Below, piece by piece: positions 34,345 through 45,494 of a DNA stretch of 64,000 bases; within the stretch, counting starts at the first letter, position 1; every line of letters starts with the position of its first letter. The notes under the pieces were generated by a model, which was given only the letters and a program-made list of their open reading frames with translations, searched no databases and was not told the DNA's origin. The stretch comes from Sorghum bicolor (lineage: Eukaryota; Streptophyta; Magnoliopsida; Poales; Poaceae): contig NC_012872.2 of the NCBI RefSeq assembly GCF_000003195.3, forward strand, positions 24,080,066 to 24,144,065, read 5' to 3'. The position numbers and the translations under genes were made by a program.

Positions 34345-35289
34345 TTATGCATCGACCCATATACTTGGGTAGTATTTCTTTAGATATTTGCCATTTAATG
34401 CTCTGGGAAATTCAACTCCTTCAAGAGTTTCTAAAATATAGGCGTTACCAGGAGCCGATCGACTTATCCGATAAGGACCCTCCCAATTGGGAGACCACTT
34501 CCCGAATTTTGAACTTTTAGTCCTGATCGGTAAGATTAGTTTCCATACCAAGTCTCCATCGGCAAACTCTTTAGCCTTTACTTTCTTATCATACCATCTA
34601 GCAACTCTCTTCTTATTCTCTTCTATGCTCATCAAAGCCCTTAGCCGATGCCCTGCTAGATCATCCACCTCGTCTGTCATCAAAATAGCATAATCATCGG
34701 CAGCCAATTGATCTTGAAAAGATAGTCGCCTAGACCCAGTCTTAATTTCCTAGGGTAACACTGCATCATGCCCATACACCAACTGATAAGGTGAAACTTT
34801 GGTCGATCCATGACAAGCCATCCGATATGAACATAAAGCTTCACTTAACAATGTATGCCACCTCCTAGGATTTTCTTCAATCTTCCATTTAATAAGCTTG
34901 ATAATTCCCTTGTTAGATGCCTCGGCCTGCCCATTAGCTTGAGCATAATAAGGAGAAGAGTTTAATACTTTAATTCCCATACCGATTGCAAATTCATCAA
35001 ACTCTCCCGATGTGAACATAGTACCCTGATCGGTAGTAATTGTCTGGGGAATTCCATATCGGTAAATAATGTGTTCTTTCACAAAATCAATCATATTGGC
35101 CGATGTAACTTTCTTTAAAGGAATAGCTTCAACCCACTTAGTAAAATAATCAGTGGCAACCAAGATGAATTTATGTCCTTTGCTGGATGGCGGATAAATC
35201 TGGCCGATCAAGTCAATAGCCCATCCTTGAATTCCTTTAACAATTGCATACTCTTTTCGCGATAAGTTATCAAAACCTCGCTTCGGCAT
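34345..35289 (-). pseudogene. Integrase core and C-terminus of G
   Basis: Starts abruptly at GWAIDLIGQ (first catalytic Asp), with TTDQGTMF (second Asp) and NGQAEASNK (Glu), so the DDE triad is present, but the zinc-binding HHCC part is absent. TAG at 34750-34752 after Asp-Ala-Val-Leu-Pro (CAG to TAG), then the same frame to 34345 with a WEGPYRI motif. The upstream sequence is joined out of frame to the second RNase H, which indicates an internal deletion. Confidence 0.85.
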
Positions 35290-35604
35290 TCATAACTTCC
35301 AGCCAATTGATTTATAACCAACATAGAATCTCCAAAGATTTCAACAGCATCAGCATGAACTTCCCTTAGTAATTCCAACCCCTTTATCAAAGCTTGATAC
35401 TCAGCTTGATTATTTGTTGACGTGGCAACAATCGGCAAGGAGAACTCATACTTCCTTCCCCGAGGGGAAATTAACACTATGTCGATTCCTGCCCCTCGAT
35501 CACACGAGGATCCATCAAAGAAGTGCGTCCAAGGTACGATTTCAAAGTCTCCACGGAACCACAATGCTGAGTTACAAAATCAGCCATAATCTGTCCTTTA
35601 ACCG
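35208..35604 (-). pseudogene. Second RNase H of G, truncated
   Basis: HFFDGSSCDRGAGI (Asp), NNQAEYQAL (Glu) and FGDSMLVINQ (Asp) are all present; the domain is cut near KEFK, where it fuses to integrase in another frame. A frameshift near 35560 separates it from the upstream linker, and K interrupts it at 35604. Confidence 0.8.
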
Positions 35605-36882
35605 TGTTGACGGTCCTTAATGCTAATATTTAACCATCAATTAATCATAGAAAAGGATCCAAATGCAACCAACACTTAGACTTAGGGTTTTATCTGACAG
35701 AATTCCACGAGTTTTGGTGTTTGTCTATTTCTGCAGGGGGTTATCAGGAAATATGGAAGAAAGGCCCACACGTCGGGTTTACATAGAGATATTAACGTGC
35801 CGCGCAATTTTCTAGCATCTAGAAGACTCCAGAAGCCACGAGAGCGAACGAGAGACGTAATGGAGCCGGGCACTGGGCGCCCGCCCTCCCTTACTGGGCG
35901 CCCGCCCTCCCCCCTGGACCAATCAGGGTGAAGTTCGGGGATCATGCTCCACCTACCTAATACTTCAAGGAAAACCACACGATCAATGTCGGTTTGATCC
36001 GACGAACCAGATTCACTTGAAGAGACTATAAAACCAGCCCCCCCTGGCCCCTGGAGATCATACCTCTTCTACAGAATCAAAGTTAGGGTTTCAATTCTTC
36101 ATCCAAGTAGAGAGGATCCCTCTAGTTCTTCTAGTTCTACCTCTAGTTCATCTAGATCTAGTTCTAGTTCATCTAGTTCTAGTTCTAGTTCCTCTAGTTC
36201 TAGTTCTAGTTAGTTCTAGTTGTAATCTAGAAAATAGGGAGAGAGAAGAGGAGAGTGGAGGAGGAGCCGGATCTGTCGGATCTTCCTCAACATTGTACTT
36301 TTGCAGCAACTGGTTCGTTCTTCATCGTTCTCCAGGTTCTTCAATTCATAATCCTGAGTTCTTTAATTACTTTTATTTGCATTCAAGTTATTTATTGGAT
36401 TTCCGCTTGCATCAAGTGCTCTAATCTTTGCAACATTAGAGTAGTAATTAATAGATTAGACATGGTGTTTAGTCTTGCAATTACCTGGAAATGCACCCAA
36501 TCCTGCGGATTGTTGTGGTAGCCTTAGGGTAGTGACAGCCCTAACGGTCGACGTATTCCACCTCGTTCGGATCGGTGTTTGTAGGACCGTAGTCAGACCT
36601 TCCTAGCCCCCTTCTCATCTCTTTCTGTGGTTAGTGCTCTGATGTCCCGATATAGATAATCTTGAAGTAATTCCTGATTCTTAGATCAACTAGAGAACTC
36701 TAGGAAACTTCCTCTCTTCCCACCAAAAATAATTATATAGTTATCCTTGGGCGATCTTGAAACTTAATTAGTACACTCACGTTTCCTATGGAAAATCGAT
36801 ACTCTGGAATACTCCCGGGTGAAAGCTACATCGGTATCCGTGCGCTTGCGGATTTTTCTGTTAGCGTTTAAAATACCCAACA
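35605..36882 (+). mobile_element. Element K: solo LTR (B-type)
   Basis: 1278 bp, TGTTGACGG to TACCCAACA, perfect target duplication AACCG (35600-35604 and 36883-36887). Same length class and same TCTAG microsatellite as the left LTR of B. GC motif pair 35875-35886 and 35896-35907; TATAAAA 36027-36033. Confidence 0.95.
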
Positions 36883-36965
36883 AACCGCTTTAGCCGATTC
36901 GTAACGCAGATCGAACTCCGATAGCGCCAAAATCCACTTACCGATCCTGCCACTCATAATCGGCA
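36883..36965 (-). pseudogene. RNase H tail of G and deletion junction to gag
   Basis: Minus-strand codons for GRIGKWILALSEFDLRYES, the usual end of the first RNase H and connection. Immediately upstream, at about 36955-36965, the reading passes into a gag/protease linker (Phe-Glu-Lys-Pro-Ala-Asp). Protease, RT and most of RNase H, normally about 1.5-2 kb, are gone. Confidence 0.75.
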
Positions 36966-39900
36966 GGCTTTTCGAAGATGGCTGTCATCGGGTCCAGAGC
37001 CAACTGAGTTATTTGATCGGAAAATTCCAACTCATCATCACTGGTCGCGCAAGGAATTCCATCGGCAACATAAATACCATGTTAATATCTGTCGATGGCC
37101 CTTTCCCCTCAGGATCTGATTGTTGTTGATCCCCAGATTGGCTAGAGTTCTCGCCCTTGCTCAACTCTTCCCGTCTTTCGCGCTGCAGCCTCCTTTTCTG
37201 CGTCCTAGTCAACCCCTCTGGACAACATAGAGGAAGTTGTTGTTGCCTTAGCGATGGACGATGATGTTCCCTTGACTCTATCCGATAAGTATTAGCATCC
37301 CTGCAAAATATGAACTCATCGGGAACTCGTGCATTAGCCATCTCTTCAAGTTCTTCCTGGTTCCTGGGAAAATATTCGACACAATCACCAAGTCTATCGT
37401 GCACACTGAGCCTGTCCCCTAGCTGATCATGAACGGACGCTCTTCCCCTAATCGGCCCACCAAACCGGCGGTTAGTGTTCTGATACTGCCGATTTGATCT
37501 GTCATACTGATCATAACCATTACATTCCGAGCAGTCTCTAACAGTAGGGAGCTTGATATTTTCTTCCCAACAATGAATGAAGAACAGACAATTCCAATGA
37601 TCCCTATGCCGATTCCACACCTGTCGGCGTCTTTCCTCTTCCCGATAATAGTCTTTTTGCTGGCGCCGATACCGATCCTCTTGTTGCTGCCAAGTTTCCT
37701 GAGGCCTTCTGTGAGTTATTACAATACCCGAATGAGGAGGCCTTCCTGAGTTGGTTCCTTCCCGGATCAAGCCTTTTCCTTTTGCATTGGCAGTAGTGAT
37801 CTGATGCTGAGGATCCACCGATGCACTTCTTTCAGCTGCTTTCGATGTTAAGACCATGGCCTTTCCCTTAGCATCCAACATATTCGTCGGGAAAGGATGT
37901 TGATCAATCTTCATCGGCTTTTGAGCTTTGGAGCTGTCGAATTTGATCCTTCCAGATTCTATAGCCGATTACAGCTGTTGTCTAAAAACTTTGCACTCAT
38001 TGGTGCTATGAGAAGTCGCATTGTGCCATTTGCAGTACTTCATCTTCTTTAATTCTTCAGCCGATGGGATTACATGATTGGGTGACAATTTGATCCGACC
38101 TTCCTGAAGTAGAAAGTCAAATATCCTATCGGCCTTAGTGATGTCAAATGCAAGCTTCTCTGGCTCTTTATGCCCGAAAGGGCAAGACATCGGCTTTTTA
38201 TTCTTTACCCATTCTGCCAAGCCGATGACTGGTTCCTCATCAGAGTCCGAGCTTGCTTCTCCATCCACAAATGATACCTTTTTGTTCCATGCTCTCTTGG
38301 GCTCAAAAGGCTTGATATCTTGGTCAAAAATTCATTGCACGAAGTGACTTAAGCTTTCAAACTCTTGAGATGCATACTTGTCCCTGATAGGTGGCAATAA
38401 ACCCTAGAAAGCCAAATCGGCCAGTTGCCGATCATCCAAAACCAGACTATAGCATTTGTTCTTGACTTCCCGTATTCTTTGCACAAAACCTTCAACCGAT
38501 TCATCATTGTGTTGCTTTAATTTGACCAAATCGGTGATCTTCTTCTCATGGACTCCAGAAAAGAAGTGTTTGTGGAATTGCTTCTCTAGATCGGCCCAAG
38601 TAATCACTGAGTTAGGAGTTAATGATATAAATCAAGTAAAAGCTGATCCGGATAATGATGACGAGAACAAGCGAACCCTTAACTCGTCCCTGTTAGCAGC
38701 TTCTCCACACTGAATGATGAACCTGTTAACATGCTCCATGGTTGATGTTTCATCCTGCCTAGAAAATTTAGTAAAATATGGCACTTTGTACCGATTTGGA
38801 AGTGGGATTAAATCATACGCAGGAGGATACGGTGTCCGATAAGAGTAAGTATGGACTTTGGGTGTTATCCCAAACTGATCTCTCATGACTTCAGCAATCT
38901 TATCGGCCGAATAAGCATCGGCATCTTGCCGATGAGGTGGTTCCGGATCTGGCATCCCCTGATAGGCTTCCACGTGCCTATGTGGTGCGCGGTCTGCATG
39001 GAACATTGGGTTAATCATTTGGCCACCAATCTACTGACCGCCAATTTGCTGACCACCAGGATGTTGACCACCAAACTGTTGGCTGAGATTCATCGGCTGG
39101 TTGACCACCCCTTGGTTCTGGAATCCAGGGTAAATCTGGCCTTGTTGAAACCCTGTAACCTTATGATTCTGTTGGGGCATTTGTGGAAAGACTTGTTGCC
39201 CAGTCCATCCACTATTAGCATTCATCGGCGTAGACCCTGCCGATGTCTGGTAATTGGGCATCATCATTGAATTGACATACTCTGGCTGAGTCATAAACCT
39301 CTGTTGCGTCGGCATTGAATCTGATGATGCATTAGGCATCTCCAATGTTGGAGCTTGAGAATTCCCAGTGTAAGGCCTGGCAGCAGTAGTTGTAGTATGC
39401 TGGGGACTCTGGTTCATCGGCATATTTGGAGGCGCCGATGCCACAGGAGCCTTGCCTCTCATGTCAGCTGCCTGAGATGTGCCAGGTGCCCTCAACGAGT
39501 ATTTCGGGGGCATACCGAAACCCCACCAATTAGGAGGAACAGATCCCGACATTGCTGATGCCAATAGATCTGTAGTATGCTTGATCGACTCATCTGATGT
39601 TGATGGATTGGACGACATCGGCATGGATTGCGCATTAGAGACTCCTAGCGTGCTTGGAGGCGTATTAGTTTCTGTGCCTACAGCGACTGTAGCAGCCGAT
39701 GGAGCCGTAACCACTTGCGATCCTGGCTGATGATAGGCAGTGCCCGCATTGGAAACCATATTGGACAACACACTAGCTTGATTGATCAAGGCACGGTTAA
39801 TAGCATTATAAACCATGTCTTGAAGTTTACCAGGATTAGCGTCGAAAGTAACCTGCCGAGGCATCGACAGTGCTTCCTTCTGGATTACTTCGCCGCTCCT

Positions 39901-40035
39901 GTTGATGCTGAAGGACCTCAAACATTGCTGCTTGTAATCCTCCATGGCTTTTGCAATAGCTTGCTTCTTCTCATCCTTGAGATTGGCTTCCGTCACAGGG
40001 ATGATGTTCTCCTGATCGAACTCGGTAGTAGACAT
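36966..40035 (-). pseudogene. Gag of G
   Basis: ATG at 40033-40035. A single frame of about 1000 codons with no frameshift seen but in-frame stops near 39031 (TAG), 38632 (TGA), 38404 (TAG), 38337 (TGA) and 37969 (TAA). N-terminal part Gln/Met/Pro-rich (39031-39800); gag core (38410-38900, EKQFHKHFFSG and FVQRIREVKNKC); CHHC knuckle CKWHNATSHSTNEC (CX2HX4HX4C) near 37995-38035; long Arg/Gln-rich tail. The pattern of nonsense changes without indels points to cytosine deamination. Confidence 0.85.
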
Positions 40036-40057
40036 GTCGATCTTGATACTGATTCTA

Positions 40058-40075
40058 GTCCCACCAGGCGTGCCA
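40058..40075 (-). other. Primer-binding site of G
   Basis: Minus-strand TGGCACGCCTGGTGGGAC, 7 nt inside the 5' LTR. Differs from the sites of A and F. tRNA not assigned. Confidence 0.75.
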
Positions 40076-40082
40076 AAAGATG

Positions 40083-40804
40083 TGTTGATGCAAAAGGTGG
40101 ATCTGCAAACACAAAGGGCTAATACCCGATTTAAACGTTAAGGCGTGCCAGCCGATTTGACCTCACTATCGGTAAAGGTGATAACTCGAATACTTTAGTC
40201 CTGACAACAGCGATGCGCCCGGATGTCACGGCCAAGAGGTATTCACGCGGAACATGAGAATACACCGAGCTTAAATCGACGAATTCCTAAGAACTCATAG
40301 TACAAGGAAAAAAAATTATGACGAAGTCGTCAAAAAAGTAGATGCTGGAATATGAGTAAAAAACTTGTGTTTGATTGATTGATAGATATCTCATTACAAT
40401 GCCCCAGGGTCTACATTTATACCCTATGCAAAGAGCTACAACCAGACACAACTAGGACTCGAATTCCAAATTAAACAGAATCCGTATACAAAACAAATTA
40501 AATAACTAAGGAAAACATAAAACTATCCTCCCATGACAAACTGGGACATCACCACAGGCCAATCGGCAACCTTCAGGTTATTCTCTTGAATCATCGACAG
40601 ACCCCTCATCGTGGCCATCGGCACAGGTTAATACTGACCATCGGCACAAACACATCATTACCCATAGACTCAACTGCATTCAGCTGTCCCTTCATCGGCA
40701 ACCACCCTTATCGGCAACTCTCCTGCAGACCAGTTACTATTGCCCTATCTTGCCGATCTTCACTTCTACCGATCCTGGGTACGTGTCCAAAAACGGTGTC
40801 AACA
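40083..40804 (-). repeat. Right (5') LTR of G
   Basis: About 722 bp with TGTTGA...TCAACA ends. On the minus strand it starts TGTTGACACCG and has TATAAAT at 40425-40431. The partner LTR is outside the window, so the boundary rests on the primer site and on the resumption of H sequence at 40805. Confidence 0.8.
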
Positions 40805-41263
40805 ATATTCCACCTCGTTTGGATCGGTGTTTGTAGGACCATAGTTAGAGCTCCCCAGCCCCCTTCCAGTTCTCTTTCTGTGGTTGGTATTCTGATGTCC
40901 CAAAGTGCTAATATGTGATTGCTATCTATTCATTCTTTGTTATCATAGAACTAAAGTAATAGAAATGTATACAGGAACCTAGGTCTCTCCCGTTGTCCTC
41001 CCGCTATGGCTATCTACGCATTTATCATAGAATTCTCACCTTTATATTATTACCTATCATATATCATTTAACCCTACTTTAGTCTAGTTGGTTTATTAAA
41101 TTAGTAGATGCATGATAGTAAGTTATCAAATTGTTTGACCTTAGCTTCCTAGTGGTAAAATATAAATAACGATACCTGGAATACTCCCGGTAAAATGCTA
41201 CGATGATGTTCGGTACGCTTGCGGAATTTTTCTTATTCTTATTGCACTTAACGAATGTCAACA
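40805..41263 (+). mobile_element. Element H: right part of an LTR, interrupted by G
   Basis: Starts with ATATTCCACCTCG and runs parallel to the U5 of B (ATTCCACCACGTTCGGATCGG). It ends ATGTCAACA, after which the antisense gene of F resumes. The left part is outside the window beyond G. Whether it is a solo LTR or part of a full element cannot be seen. Confidence 0.75.
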
Positions 41264-44015
41264 TGGTACAAGAGGTGGATCAACATAGGGAGGAGCTAGG
41301 CAGTGCCACGTTCTATGACGTCGGCTACATCCCCGAGAAGAGGGTCAGCTGGACAGATCGGTCGCAGCACACTGGTCAGGTGTCGGAGTTGATGACACGA
41401 TCGACTGGTCACGACTCGACGGGCTAGGAGTGGTTGGAAACTTCCTCAACCGACGAGTCATGCCTTGCCAGAGGAGGGTGCACTCGGCGTATGAGTACCA
41501 AGGTAGTCAAGACTCGACCAGGTTGCACCGGGATAACTTGGAAAAGCCAGAGATCCAGCGGAGGATCAACGAGTTATTCAACCTAGGTGACAGTAGCTTC
41601 GTACGAAGCGGCGATCAGGTGCATGCCTTCAAACTGGGTCGACCAGCTCCTAAGGTAAATGAAGACCTTGGTTTATTTGTAATGCTGTTGAATACCGTAC
41701 TCTTTGGCTGATGACTTGTCGCCTTTGTATCGCAGATAGTAGATATTGACCGGTCTACGGTGTATGTGTCGATGGCACCTTGTATGGACCATCCGACTGG
41801 GGTGGACCCACCGGCAGACAACGCTGCTTGGTGTTACCAATACACCAGCAATGACGAGGATCAGAGCCGTCCAGCGTTGACCATTGATGACAGAGTGGCC
41901 GGGAAGAGGCCGATGGCTGCAGAGCCATCTTCCGCGGAAGCAGTTCCAGCGGGGACGGCTGCAGACCATTTGATGGGCCAAGGGTCGACTAGTCGAGCAC
42001 CCAAGCGATGTTGGCTTGTCAGGATTGTCGATGACGACGACAAAGAGGAAGAGGCGACCTCAACCTTTGTCCGTAGACCTCGCAGCCGCCCCGACATCGC
42101 CCCAGGCGACGGTGGTCGGGTTGCTAAGGATCCGCCTGCTGCACACGTCGAGCAAGCACGACTAGGGAGGACAGAGGCCGCGGCGGTGGTGGGGCGAGCA
42201 AGGAGGAGGGTCTTCACTGCAGTGCACCAAAGTTCTGATCTGTAAGTTTAGCAAGAAAAGTTTCTTTTTTCATAGAGTTTAATCTCGGTGTAATAACTTT
42301 GAATTGGGTTTTCCTTGTAGTGCTGCGTCGGATGTTGATCAAGGGAATGTGTTGGGCTCGAGGACAACCGAGCCGGTGGCCACCGACCAGAACGTCATGG
42401 GACAAACTGCCTTAGAGCAGCCCATGCCGCAACCTACTGCTATCTCGGCGACGGAGATGGCCAATGAAAACCCGGCTCAAGCCAAAGCCGAAACGGGTAC
42501 CCCGACATGGGGTGATGAGACCGCGGGGACTCCTCCCCCGAGCAGTGTCGCGGGGGAGGAGGATAAGACTCTATCCTCTGCTCCAGTTGAAGAGAGTAGA
42601 GCTCCATCTCCATCTCCAGCTCCAGTGGAGGCTCCCACGCAGGCGGGCACTTCTGACCGAGGTAAGGGTCCAATGATACCCATTAACGTTGTTGGGGGTA
42701 GTGCAGGAGGCGAGGAAGCTCCAGCGGCCTCCGACGTTGAAGTGGAGGAGATCCAAGGGCGTCCCCATGACGGTTGCCAGCACATCTATGTGTGGCGCCA
42801 ACGTGGAGACCACTAGGCTGGCCACGAGGAGATCGCCGATGTCGAGGAGGCGGAGAGGGTAGAGCGCGCTGCCAAGCGCCTTGTTAGTGAAGTTAAGGTA
42901 AGTGGCTTCTCTTTTGTTGCGGTATATATAAACCATGGAGTGCTCACTGTGTGGTGTGCCTAAAATTCACAGGACGCCATGAAAATAGCGAAGTACCGAA
43001 AGAGGTGCTTCGACCAGATTGAGGGCATGGTCGACGAAAATAAGGCCATCACCGCGGAGGTGGACCGTCTTCGGTTAGAGGCCAAGAAGGAGGCAAAGGA
43101 GAGAGCGGCTCAAGAAGAGCGTATGCTTGACCTGAATCGGCGACTAGCCGATAAGGACCGCAAAAACAGGGGTAAGTCAATTTTCCTAAGCAGTTGTAGT
43201 TAACCACGTGGTCGGCTTTGATGACGAATAATTATCACCTTAGGTCTGGAGGAGGAGATCGAGCGTTTCCAAAAGGAAAGAGACCAGCTCGACTAGGAGC
43301 GTGCTTGTGCGCTAGAAGGCGAGCGCAAGGTCAGTGAGGAGCTGAAGACCAGGAATCGGGAGGTGACTGGTAGGATCTGTTTTGTCCGTTCCGACCACAA
43401 AGTTTTTATTGCCATAGCATGTTGTTGACTATTTGCTTTCTTTTTTCCTTGGAATTGGTCATAGTGCTCAAGGCCAACACCAAGAAGCATGTCGAGGACC
43501 TGGTCAAAGACCGGGATTCCTAGAAGACGAATGGCATAAAGCTCTAAAAAGGAGTCGCTCCGATGCTGGATCTGATCAGCCCCGAGCTGCCCGAGGACCA
43601 GCCCTGTGCACCAAGGCTGACCCCGGTCGAGAAGGCGCAACAAGCATGGGGCTGGCTTCAGCAGTTCGCCACGGATGCTGGGGAGTTTACAGGGGCGCAT
43701 GTCCTTAGCATGGTGTGCGCTCACTTCCCCCTAGTCGACCTGTCCCAGCTGGAAAGGGGATACCCCAAGGAGGTCGGTCCAAAGGAAGCGGATGACCTTC
43801 GTGTCGATCTGCTTGACCTGTCGTCGACTATGATCGGCGACATAAACCTTAGCGGGATGTCTACCCCCCTCCGAGCAGCCAGGGTCAGACAGGTCGGCCA
43901 GGGAGTTGTTGGGGGCGTTGATTGCAGGAGATGGGCGGTCGACGCCTGCGGTGTCGACCAGCCAGGCGCCGGTGGCCCCGACCCCTTCGACAGCGCAAGA
44001 AGCCCGTACGGGTGA
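41264..44015 (+). pseudogene. Antisense spliced gene of F (Transposase_28-like, C-terminal part)
   Basis: The 5' part is outside the window. First visible exon to 41654 (RRVMPCQRRVHSAYEYQG, then ELFNL and HAFKLGRP). Introns with GT-AG ends and kept phase: 41655-41735, 42242-42320, 42900-42972, 43172-43243, and one near 43371-43464. Exons encode a basic/acidic region, a Pro/Ser/Thr-rich region (42480-42680), then a coiled coil (42973-43370) and a helical end. Several stops (for example 42816, 43297, 43522) and frame changes. Exon order and intron positions parallel those of A, so the two genes are homologous. Confidence 0.65.
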
Positions 44016-44322
44016 GCGACCCGAGCAGTATGCTTATAGAGTAGTCTGTAAAAATAGACTAGAAGCCGCTCAGAGGGGTGTTTACTATAAACTTTGTATA
44101 TAAAGTCTGAATTTTGACAACCATGGTTTTGAGCGCTGTAAATGAATTTGCTGAGTGATGTATCACTGAATCATGTCGAGTGCCCTTGAATAACTGGTGA
44201 GGGAAAGTTATTGTCGTACTTGTCGAGTATTCTGCATATGTAAAAATATACAGCAAAAAAGACAAACTTTATTGTTATTCATCAGAAAAGAGGTACAAGT
44301 AAGATGTACTAAAACTTTAGGT
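44016..44322. other. Convergent spacer of F
   Basis: AT-rich sequence between the antisense gene and integrase ends. A small open stretch to 44103 could be an alternative end of the antisense gene in another frame. Nothing else seen. Confidence 0.5.
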
Positions 44323-45494
44323 CTAGAAACACCGTAATTTGTCTATGTGCCAGGAGTTGGGCAGGCTTGTTCCATCTAGGTAAGCTAGCCTATAAGATAT
44401 AGGGCGTGTAACTTCGACAACCACAAAAGGTCCCTCCCAGGGTGTAGATAATTTGTGCATTCCCTCCTGGCTTGTTTTCGATTTGAGTACCAGATCACCG
44501 ACCACGAAGGAGCAATCCTTGACGTTCTTGTTGTAGTATCGTCTTATGGCCTCGAGATACTTTGCTGTTCGAAGGCAGGAGGCCAACCGTCTCTCTTCTG
44601 TGCAGTTGATTTCAAGTTCTCTCGTGTGGTCTGCTGAAGACTGGTCAAAATGCTTGACTCTTGGGGATCCAAAAGCTACGTCGGAGGGGAGCACTGCCCC
44701 AGCCGCATAAACCATAAAATAGGGGGATACACCCGCGTTGCGACTAGGCTGCATTCGGAGACCCCATACCACTGCCGGTAATTCATTCATCCACCGCCCC
44801 GGCGCCCTGTCATTTTCCGTGTATAGCCTTTTCTTTAGTGCATCGATAATCATTCCATTGTCTCACTCGACTTGACCATTGGCCCGAGGATGGGCTACCG
44901 ACACGTATTTTATGACTATGCCTCTGTCATCACAGAAGTCCTAGAATGTAGTGCCGGTGAACTGAGTGCCCAGGTCGGTGATTATACTATTGGGAATCCT
45001 AAATCCATGTATGATTTGATTGAGGAATTCTACAGCCTTCTCGGAAGTTGCTTTGACCAGTGGCATGTACTCGATCCACTTGGAGAACTTGTCAATTAGC
45101 ACGAACACAAATTTGAAATTGCCGGGAGCTGGTTTGAATGGCCCAATCATGTCAAGACCACAATAGGCGAATGGCCAAGATGATGGAATGGTCTAGATCT
45201 CATGAGCAGGTACGTGGATCCTTTTGGCAAAGAACTGGCACCATTCGCAATGCCGGAGGAGCTTCTCGGCGTCGGCGACTGCGGTTGGCCAATAAAAACC
45301 TACTCGGATAGCCTTTCCGACCAGTGTCCTAGAGGCGGCGTGGTTGCCACAGGACCCCGTGTGTATGTCATCTAGCAGCTTGATGCCATCGTCTTGAGTT
45401 ATGCATTTCAACAAGACTTCTGAGTTTGCGTTCTTGTGCATAAGTTTACCGTCGACCAGTATATAGTTTTTGTCTCGTCGGATAAGACGTTCGT
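44323..45494 (-). pseudogene. Integrase of F, main part
   Basis: HHCC part (HTGSCGNH ... CEWC, 45230-45350), TAG near 45193, core with GLDMIGP (first Asp), ITDLGTQFTG (second Asp), TAG near 44941, NGQVE (Glu) followed by TGA, then an intact C-terminal part with STPWEGPFVVVEV. All DDE residues are readable between stops. The first codons lie on the other side of E (from 54716). Confidence 0.87.

Larger units (their letters stand above)
1..40804 (-). mobile_element. Element G: Tat-like Ty3/gypsy retrotransposon, partial, interrupted by A and K
   Basis: Minus-strand element whose left end is outside the window. Its right (5') LTR is 40083-40804 and its primer site 40058-40075. Reading leftwards come gag (40035 to about 36960), a short RNase H tail, a second RNase H, the integrase core (34345-35289), then an antisense gene on the plus strand split by element A into 3-467 and 32297-34185. 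Protease and most of reverse transcriptase are missing. G is interrupted by A (468-32296) and solo LTR K (35605-36882). It sits in an LTR remnant (H): the sequence right of 40804 resumes LTR sequence similar to that of B. Lineage (Tat) is inferred from the second RNase H and the antisense gene. Confidence 0.85.
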
